Notes under the pieces: model-generated
What the model saw: only the letters and a program-made list of their open reading frames with translations
What the model was told of the DNA's origin: nothing
The model's database searches: none
NCBI RefSeq assembly: GCF_036169555.1
Contig: NZ_CP108032.1
Location: 7,440,001 to 7,504,000 of the forward strand
Direction: 5' to 3'
Length of the DNA: 64,000 nucleotides
DNA from: Streptomyces sp. NBC_00306
Lineage (GTDB): Bacteria > Actinomycetota > Actinomycetes > Streptomycetales > Streptomycetaceae
Part shown: one piece after another, positions 58,165 to 64,000 of the stretch
Layout of the letters: each line of letters opens with the position of its first letter
Position numbering within the stretch: position 1 is the stretch's first letter
Program-made: the position numbers and the translations under genes

Positions 58165-59072
58165 GCCGGGTCGTCTTCCTGCTCCTGCCCGGCGTGCATC
58201 TGCTGGACCTGGCCGGACCCGCGCAGGTCTTCTTCACCGCCGCGGACTTCGGCCACCCCTACACGCTCGGTTATGTGGCGGAGCAGACCGATGTGGCCTC
58301 CGCCCAGGGGCTGCCGCTGCGGGCCTCCCTCGACTGGCCCGGACTCGGGCCGGAGGATCTGGTGGTGGTCCCGGGATGGCGGGCGCGCACGCTCGCCGAC
58401 AGCCCGGTCCTCGGGCCGGCCTCCCTGAGGGCGCTGCGGGAGCACCACGCCCGAGGCGGCACGGTCGCCGGCGTCTGCTCGGGCGCGGAGGCACTCGGCC
58501 AGGCGGGACTGCTGGACGGCCGCCGCTGTACGACGCACCACGAGGTGCAGGACGAACTGGCCCGTCGCCATCCGCGCTCGCACCTCGTACGCGACGTCCT
58601 GTTCACGGCCGACGACCGGGTGGTCACCTCTGCCGGTATCGCCAGCGGCATCGATCTGTCGCTCTATCTGATCGCCACCCGGCACGGCCCCGCCGCGGCC
58701 GCCCAGGTGGCCCGGAGCATGGTCGTCTACTCCCGGCGCAACGGCGACGAGCCGCAGACCAGCGTCATGCTCCGGCACCGCTCGCACCTCAGTGACACGG
58801 TCCACCGCGCTCAGGACCTCATCGACGCGCAGTTCGACAAGCCCCTGCGCCTGCCCGACCTCGCCGCGGCCGTCGGCGTCAGCGAGCGCACCCTCACCCG
58901 TTCCTTCACGCGTGTCACCGGAGGTCTCACCCCGCTGCGCTATCAGCAGACCCTCCGGCTGGAGCGTGCGGAACACCTCATCGGACAGGGGGCGACGGTC
59001 CATGCCGCCGCTCGTTCGGTGGGCTTGCAGGATGCGCGGACGCTGCGCCGGATGCGCGCCCGCGCTCAGTGA
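58161..59072 (+). CDS. GlxA-type AraC regulator with a DJ-1/PfpI domain
   Basis: A 303-residue regulator. The N-terminal half (about 1-180) is a DJ-1/PfpI-like domain: 'VVFLLLPGVHLLDLAGPAQVF', and the nucleophile-elbow-like 'VAGVCSGAEALGQAGLLDGR' with its cysteine kept. The C-terminal half is an AraC helix-turn-helix pair ('LRLPDLAAAVGVSERTLTRS' and 'VGLQDARTLRRMRARA'). It overlaps the upstream hydrolase gene by four bases (ATGA). It probably controls this operon. Confidence 0.91.
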   Translation: MSRVVFLLLPGVHLLDLAGPAQVFFTAADFGHPYTLGYVAEQTDVASAQGLPLRASLDWPGLGPEDLVVVPGWRARTLADSPVLGPASLRALREHHARGGTVAGVCSGAEALGQAGLLDGRRCTTHHEVQDELARRHPRSHLVRDVLFTADDRVVTSAGIASGIDLSLYLIATRHGPAAAAQVARSMVVYSRRNGDEPQTSVMLRHRSHLSDTVHRAQDLIDAQFDKPLRLPDLAAAVGVSERTLTRSFTRVTGGLTPLRYQQTLRLERAEHLIGQGATVHAAARSVGLQDARTLRRMRARAQ

Positions 59073-59316
59073 TCCGGCGGAGACGGCGGCACACGATCGT
59101 GCTGGTCGCGGGCGATTCACCGGACGCGACGGCCGGGCGAACAGCCTAGGCGAATTCACCCGATATGGCGGAGAAAGTCCCTCCAGCGCGAGGAACGCGT
59201 GAAGTGGGGGGACACATCAGCAGACGCTCGGCGGCTCCCGACCGTGGCGTCAGGCTGTCCGAAGCGGGCGCCTGCGCCAGGGGCCGCCTCCCCGCTTCTG
59301 TACAGGAGATCTCTTC

Positions 59317-59553
59317 ATGGCTCTCATCAAGACCGCTGCAGTCGCCGCCGGTGTCTGCGCCCTCGTGCTCGGCGGCGCCGGCTTCGCGACCGCGGACAGC
59401 GACGCCGACGGCATCGCGGCGAACTCGCCCGGCTTCCTGTCCGGCAACGTCGTCCAGGTGCCGATCAACGCGCAGCTCAACCTCTGCGGCAACACGGTCA
59501 ACGTCATCGGCCTGCTCAACCCGGCGGCCGGCAACCTCTGCTTCAACGACTGA
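59317..59553 (+). CDS. Short chaplin (surface amyloid protein)
   Basis: A 78-residue secreted chaplin. The signal peptide is residues 1-26 (end ATA), and one chaplin domain of about 50 residues follows: 'GIAANSPGFLSGNVVQVPIN' onward, with the two conserved cysteines at C57 and C75 and 'NVIGLLNPAAGN'. Short chaplins assemble into amyloid fibres on aerial hyphae and lower water surface tension. AGGAG lies nine bases before the ATG. It stands alone and is followed by a strong terminator. Confidence 0.94.
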   Translation: MALIKTAAVAAGVCALVLGGAGFATADSDADGIAANSPGFLSGNVVQVPINAQLNLCGNTVNVIGLLNPAAGNLCFND

Positions 59554-59568
59554 CGAAGCAGTGATCGG

Positions 59569-59600
59569 TGTGGCCCCCGGACCGTCGTCCGGGGGCCACA
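59569..59600. terminator. 14-bp hairpin terminator between chaplin and GH78 genes
   Basis: The arms 59569-59582 and 59587-59600 are perfect reverse complements (TGTGGCCCCCGGAC), with a 4-base loop CGTC. It lies between two convergent stops (59553 and 59618) and should serve both. Confidence 0.88.
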
Positions 59601-59617
59601 TCCCTGTCGGCCCCGTG

Positions 59618-62600
59618 TCAGCCGGTCACGTCCCGCGCCGTGAACACCCACGTGCCGTGCGGAACGCGATGGACCACATGACCGGACTCGGTCCGGTCGT
59701 AGGAGGCACCTTCCGGCGCCGTGACGGCAGAGCGGCCCGCGGCCGGCACATGGACCTCGGCCTGCGAACCGACCGGCACCTCCACCGTGAGGCGAAGTTC
59801 CCGGCCCGAACGCTGCCAGCCCGCCGACACCCGCCCCCTGACGGTGCGGATCGCGGTGCGGGCCCAGGTGACACCCGCCCTCGCGTCGGGACGGACGGTG
59901 AAGGTGCGGTATCCGGCATCGCCCGGACGCAGGCCGGCCACGTTCTCGTGGAGCCACTGCACGACGGTTCCCTGGAAGTAGTGGTCACGCGAGCGTGAGT
60001 CGAGCGGCCACATCTCCCACATGGTGTCGGCGCCGTGCTCGAACCAGTGACCCCAGCCGGGATAGGTCTTCTGCGTGGCGATGGCGTGGGCCACGTCCGC
60101 GTGGCCCTCGGCCGTCAGCGCGGGCAGCAGCACACTGGTCCCGAGCGCGCCGGTGTTGAGATGGCTGCCCCGGGCGGCGATGTCGTCGATCAGGCTCCGG
60201 GTCACCGAGGCGCGTGCGGACTCCGGCACGAGCCCGAACGCCAGGGGTATCGCGTTGCTGGTCTGCCGGTATCCCGGGTCCTTGGCGGTGCGGTAGTGAC
60301 CCGACACCGGGTCGAGGAACGCCGCGTTGAAGGCGCTCCTGAGCCGCTCGGCGCTCTCCCGGTAGCGCTCGGCCGTCGCCGCTTCGCCGATGACGTCGCC
60401 CATCTCGGCGGTGTGCAGAAGTGCACGGCGGAGATAGGCCGTGGCGGTCAGACGGGTGTCCTCGGGGGGATTGCCCCCGTAGCCCGGAGGCAGGTAGTCG
60501 CCCAGGGCGGTGACCGCGAGACCGTCCTTGAGCCGGCTGATCTCCCAGTCCAGATAGCGGGTGAGCGCCGGCCAGTGCTGCCTGGCGATCCGGTCGTCCC
60601 CGTACACCCGGTACATCTCCCGGACCACGAAGGGATAGACGGTGGTCCATTCCGGCGAGGGGCCCAGATCGCCGTAGCCCCAGCCACCGCTCGGCACGAT
60701 GACGGGCAGCTGGCCGTCCGTGTTCTGGCTGTCCGCCAGGTCGTCGAGCCACTTCGACAGGAAGCGGTGGACTCCGAAGGCGTAGGCCATCACGGGGGCG
60801 CCGAGCTGGGCGTCACCGGTCCAGCCGTTCTTCTCGTACATCGGGGTGTCGGTCGGGATGCCGTGCAGATTGTTGAGGACCGTGCGGCGCATCGCCTTGT
60901 CGAGCCGCTCGTAGAAGGGCTCGGAGCAGCGGAACTCGCTCACCTCGTCGACCCTGGTGTGCACCACACGGCCGAGCACCTCGTCGGGCTCCGGTCGCCG
61001 CGGCAGTCCGCTGATCTGGACGTAACGGAAGCCCTTGTAGGAGAACCTGGGCTCCCAGGTCTCCCTGCCGCTGCCCGCACACACGTACTCGTCCGTCTGG
61101 AACCGCCCGGGCACATGGCCGGTCTCGGCGTGCACGCTGCCGTCGGCCTTCAGCTTCTCGCCGTGGATCAGGCGAACCGTGGTCCCGGCGGGGGCGGTTA
61201 CGGTGAGCCGGGTCCAGCCGGCGAGCGTGCGCCCCATGTCGACGACGTGGACGCCGGGGCTCAGCTCGGTGACGGCGGTGGGCCGGATCGTCTCGATGAT
61301 CTCGATCGGGTCGTGGGGCTGGGCCCTGAGCGTGCCCTTCGGCGCCTCCTGGACACCGGCGGCGGACCAGCCGCCGTCGTCGAAGCCCGGCCTGGTCCAG
61401 GCGCGTGGTGCGCGGCGCGCGTCGTAGGTCTCGCCCGCGTAGAGGGAGTTGGAGAGGGTCGGGCCCTGCGTGATCCGCCAGTCGGGGCCGGTCGCCACGG
61501 TCGTGCGGGAGCCGTCGGGGTGGTCGACCTCCAGCTGCGCCAGCAGCCGGGGCTCGCCGTGCCAGGGCGGGCGGTGCCAGTTCCAGACGTTCGGGGTGGT
61601 CATGCCGTAGAAGCCGCGGCCGAGGGTGACACCGATGGCGTTGGCGCCGCGCTCCAGGTGGCCGGTGACGTCGTGGACGGCGTACAGCACGGTCTCGTCG
61701 TAGTCGGTGAAGCCGGGGTCGAGCACCTGCCGGCCCACACGCCGCCCGTTGATCTCCGCGTCGTAGTAGGCGAGTCCGGAGATGTGCAGCCGGGCGCGGG
61801 CGACCGGCTTGCGCAGGGTGAACTCCCGGCGCAGCAGTGGCGCGGGCAGTTCGGGGACGGCGACGGTGACGCCCGTGCCCCAGGGGCCCTGGCCGTACGG
61901 GGCGAGGACCACGGCCGGCGCCCAGCCGCTGTCGTCGTGATCGGGCCGCTGCCAGCCGTCCTGTTCGGAGTCCTCGGCCCGCCAGCCGTTGCCGGTCACG
62001 AGCTGATGGCGGTGGCCGTCGGCGGTCTCGACCTCCAGACGGACCAGGAGGCCGCCGGGGTTGATGACAACGTTGCCGCGATTGGTGGCCACCGCGGCCA
62101 GCACGATGCGGCCGCCCGAGGCCCGCACCTGCTCGGTGACGTCGGCGCTTCGGCCGGTACGCCAGCCGTCGGTCTGCTCGGGGGCGTGCAGCACCTGCTG
62201 TCCGCCGAGGTGGAGGGTGAAGTCGTCGTCGGCGGTGGCCACCACGGTCGCCCGGGACACCTCGGCTCCGGCGGGCAGTTCCAGCGCGGCACGGAACCAG
62301 CGGGGTCCGGCCGGGGCGTCGGTGGAGGTCGCGCCGGCCGACCAGATCCAGGAGGCGCCGTCGAAGCCGGGCGCCTCGGGCGCCGCCTCCGCGCCGATCC
62401 AGCGGGCGCGCCAGCCGTCGGCGGGCAGAGCGGTCTCCCACCAGCGGACGGCGCTCCACGAGGAGGCGCGGCCCTGTTCGTCCCAGACGCGCACCTGCCA
62501 GTGGTAGCGGGTGCGGGGCCGCAACTCCGGTCCCGCATAGGGGACGTTGACCGACCGGGCGGAGGCGACGCGGCCCGAGTCCCACAGCGGACGGCGGCTC

Positions 62601-62887
62601 AGGTCACGGGCGTCAACGGCGACGCGCACCTGGTACGCGCTCTGAGCGGCGCCCCGGCCGCCCGCGGCCAGCTCCCAACCGAGGTGCGGGACGGCGGTGT
62701 CGGTGCCGAGGAGTTCCTCCGCATACTCGACGGTCGTCCGCTCGACGCGCAGCCGGCCCGCGCCGGGGCCGGGTCCCGGCGGCCGTGGCGCACCGGATGC
62801 GGTGCCCATGGTGCCTGCCGCGGCGCCGGCCGCTGCCGTCACGACGGCCGCGCGCAGGAATACCCGGCGGTTCCAGTTTCTGCTCAT
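59618..62887 (-). CDS. Tat-exported GH78 alpha-L-rhamnosidase
   Basis: A 1089-residue enzyme. A Tat signal is clear: NRRVFLRAAVV (residues 6-16) then a hydrophobic Ala/Gly stretch. N-terminal beta-sandwich domains (about 45-500) include the 'WRARWIGAE...ASWIW' and 'LRREFTLRKPVARARLHISGLAYY' segments of Bac_rhamnosid_N. The catalytic (alpha/alpha)6 barrel (about 620-960) has 'GIPTDTPMYEKNGWTGDAQL', which carries the Asp and Glu of the family's C-P-x-D-x-x-Q-R-E-x-x-G-W-x-G-D signature. It is probably active on rhamnosides of plant pectin or glycosides. A CAAAG-A-CTTTG palindrome lies in its promoter next to a LacI gene. Confidence 0.92.
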   Translation of the reverse strand: MSRNWNRRVFLRAAVVTAAAGAAAGTMGTASGAPRPPGPGPGAGRLRVERTTVEYAEELLGTDTAVPHLGWELAAGGRGAAQSAYQVRVAVDARDLSRRPLWDSGRVASARSVNVPYAGPELRPRTRYHWQVRVWDEQGRASSWSAVRWWETALPADGWRARWIGAEAAPEAPGFDGASWIWSAGATSTDAPAGPRWFRAALELPAGAEVSRATVVATADDDFTLHLGGQQVLHAPEQTDGWRTGRSADVTEQVRASGGRIVLAAVATNRGNVVINPGGLLVRLEVETADGHRHQLVTGNGWRAEDSEQDGWQRPDHDDSGWAPAVVLAPYGQGPWGTGVTVAVPELPAPLLRREFTLRKPVARARLHISGLAYYDAEINGRRVGRQVLDPGFTDYDETVLYAVHDVTGHLERGANAIGVTLGRGFYGMTTPNVWNWHRPPWHGEPRLLAQLEVDHPDGSRTTVATGPDWRITQGPTLSNSLYAGETYDARRAPRAWTRPGFDDGGWSAAGVQEAPKGTLRAQPHDPIEIIETIRPTAVTELSPGVHVVDMGRTLAGWTRLTVTAPAGTTVRLIHGEKLKADGSVHAETGHVPGRFQTDEYVCAGSGRETWEPRFSYKGFRYVQISGLPRRPEPDEVLGRVVHTRVDEVSEFRCSEPFYERLDKAMRRTVLNNLHGIPTDTPMYEKNGWTGDAQLGAPVMAYAFGVHRFLSKWLDDLADSQNTDGQLPVIVPSGGWGYGDLGPSPEWTTVYPFVVREMYRVYGDDRIARQHWPALTRYLDWEISRLKDGLAVTALGDYLPPGYGGNPPEDTRLTATAYLRRALLHTAEMGDVIGEAATAERYRESAERLRSAFNAAFLDPVSGHYRTAKDPGYRQTSNAIPLAFGLVPESARASVTRSLIDDIAARGSHLNTGALGTSVLLPALTAEGHADVAHAIATQKTYPGWGHWFEHGADTMWEMWPLDSRSRDHYFQGTVVQWLHENVAGLRPGDAGYRTFTVRPDARAGVTWARTAIRTVRGRVSAGWQRSGRELRLTVEVPVGSQAEVHVPAAGRSAVTAPEGASYDRTESGHVVHRVPHGTWVFTARDVTG

Positions 62888-62975
62888 GACTCGTCCCTCG
62901 CTGTGGAGTGTGAGATGGAGCGTGATGGCGACGATGCACGCGCTCCCCGTCACCGAAAGTGACATGATGATGCGT

Positions 62976-62986
62976 CAAAGACTTTG
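62976..62986 (-). promoter_or_regulatory. Palindrome in the GH78 promoter
   Basis: CAAAG-A-CTTTG is a perfect 11-base palindrome that overlaps a TTGACG -35-like box for the GH78 gene. The adjacent LacI-family gene on the same strand just upstream makes it a candidate operator. Confidence 0.45.
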
Positions 62987-63011
62987 CAGGGAAGCGCTGT
63001 TGGAGCGGTCG

Positions 63012-64000
63012 TCAGCGCCGCTTGGCCGCCGGCCGCGCGATGGAGGAGCCCCGCACGACCAGCTCGGGCTGGAGCACGATCCGCTGATGGCGGTGGTCCG
63101 CCGCGTCCGGCCCGGTCTCCTCGATCAGCAGCTCGGCCGCCAGCCGCCCCATCCGGACGGCCGGCTGCCGCACGGAGGTGAGCGGCACCGCGGCCGCGGA
63201 GGCGAACTCGATGTCGTCGTACCCGACCAGCGCGATCTCGTCGGGGACGCTCACGCCGGCGGCGAAGAGCGCCTGGAGCACGCCGAGTGCGAGCAGGTCG
63301 TTGGCGCAGAACACGGCGGTCGGCCGGGGTGACATCCCCAGCAGCCGGGCCCCGGCGTCCCGGCCGGCCGACACATCGAGCTTCCGGGTCTCGAGAACCG
63401 TCAGCCGGTCCTCGTCCAGCCCGGCCTCGGCGAGGGCCCGCAGCACTCCCGTACGGCGGTCCTGGCACTGCGAGAGCTGAAGAGGTCCGCTGACGTACAC
63501 GATCCGCTCATGGCCCTGGTCGAGCAGATGCCGCCCGGCGAGGCTGCCGCCGACGACGTCGTCCACCGACACCGAACACCCCTCGGCGCTCGGCACCACC
63601 CGGTCGACGGTGACGAACGGGATCTCCTGGCGCCGGAAGCCCGCCAGATTGCGCCCGGAGGTGTCCGCCGGGGTCACCAGCACCCCACGCACCCGCTGCT
63701 CGCTGAACAGGCCGAGATACTCGGCCTCCTCGTCGCTGCTCTGCGCGCTGTTGCAGAGCATCACACCGAGTCCGGCGTCACGGGCCACCCGTTCGGCACC
63801 GGCCGCGACATCGACGAAGAAGGGGTTGGCCATGTCGAGCACGAGCAGCGCGATGATGCGGCTCCGCCCGGCCCGCAACTGGCGGGCCGACTCGCTGCGC
63901 ACATAGCCGAGCCGGTCGATGGTGGACAGGACGCGTGTCCGGGTCGCCTCCGCCACCGAGTCGGGCCGGTTGATGACGTTCGACACCGTGCCGACCGACA
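63012..64000 (-). CDS. LacI-family transcriptional regulator (5' end beyond the window)
   Basis: At least 329 residues are present; the first part of the helix-turn-helix is cut off by the window end. What remains starts in the recognition helix ('VGTVSNVINRP') and hinge ('RLGYVRSESARQLRAGRSR'). The full sugar-binding domain follows, with 'IALLVLDMANPFFVDVAAGAE', 'AVFCANDLLALGVLQALFAAG' and 'IALVGYDDIEFA'. It lies 125 bases upstream of the GH78 gene on the same strand, so it probably controls rhamnoside use. Confidence 0.92.
   Translation of the reverse strand, partial: SVGTVSNVINRPDSVAEATRTRVLSTIDRLGYVRSESARQLRAGRSRIIALLVLDMANPFFVDVAAGAERVARDAGLGVMLCNSAQSSDEEAEYLGLFSEQRVRGVLVTPADTSGRNLAGFRRQEIPFVTVDRVVPSAEGCSVSVDDVVGGSLAGRHLLDQGHERIVYVSGPLQLSQCQDRRTGVLRALAEAGLDEDRLTVLETRKLDVSAGRDAGARLLGMSPRPTAVFCANDLLALGVLQALFAAGVSVPDEIALVGYDDIEFASAAAVPLTSVRQPAVRMGRLAAELLIEETGPDAADHRHQRIVLQPELVVRGSSIARPAAKRR

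Noticed and set aside
60035..62962. A 975-codon open frame on the plus strand opposite the rhamnosidase
   Set aside because: It is antisense to GH78, with no recognisable motifs.

Overview
The window is from a high-GC actinomycete, almost certainly a Streptomyces. The evidence is strong G/C bias at third codon positions, a chaplin gene, a triad of anti-sigma-like ATPase, DUF397 and XRE/DUF5753 genes, a DUF574 methyltransferase, a LAL-type regulator, many secreted glycosidases with LacI regulators, and few TTA codons. I see about 50 genes, and no rRNA, tRNA, CRISPR array or intact mobile element.

Layout. 0.1-8.6 kb: membrane and stress-type small proteins (YihY/BrkB, a 55-aa hydrophobic protein, PRC-barrel, a repeat-containing membrane protein), a secreted beta-propeller divergent from a TetR regulator, an ArsR/SRPBCC pair, a SnoaL-like protein and an MDR oxidoreductase. 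8.7-12.2 kb: a secreted GH97 glycosidase with its own LacI-like operator, and a GtrA-like membrane protein. 12.3-20.4 kb: the most unusual part. A membrane-anchored beta-helix-like protein is divergent from a tightly coupled two-gene operon. Its first gene encodes a 1607-aa protein with two GHKL-type ATPase regions around two phosphoribosyltransferase-like domains. Its second gene encodes a receiver domain fused to an APH-type kinase. The giant gene carries an in-frame TTA codon, so its translation should depend on bldA. 20.5-23.6 kb: methionine/sulfur metabolism (metX, metY) and a beta-carbonic anhydrase. 23.8-24.7 kb: a DDN-hemerythrin fusion.

25-31.4 kb: a LacI regulator and a secreted F5/8-type C plus beta-helix protein share near-identical AGAGCGCTCT palindromes, so they probably form one carbohydrate regulon. 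Between them lies a decayed patch with one IS5-type and two ISL3-type transposase fragments, a small membrane protein, an orphan SUKH immunity-type gene and a GNAT. 31.6-42.7 kb: NAD kinase, pyruvate carboxylase, a LAL regulator, a subtilisin-like protease and a glutathionyl-hydroquinone reductase. 42.9-48 kb: a lipoprotein, an epimerase-like protein, two methyltransferases, an HxlR regulator and a GNAT. 48-52 kb: a GH5 endoglucanase-like protein and a PHBH-type flavin monooxygenase. 52-56.2 kb: an HGxxPAAW/MarR divergent pair, the ATPase-DUF397-XRE triad and a DUF574 methyltransferase. 56.5-64 kb: an orphan glutamate-type binding protein, an isochorismatase-GlxA operon, a chaplin, a GH78 rhamnosidase and a LacI regulator cut by the window end.

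Many transcription units end in near-perfect GC-rich hairpins. Several regulators have a clear palindrome in their own promoter region (TetR, ArsR, MarR, HxlR, LacI). All assignments come from reading motifs in the translated sequence. No database search was run.
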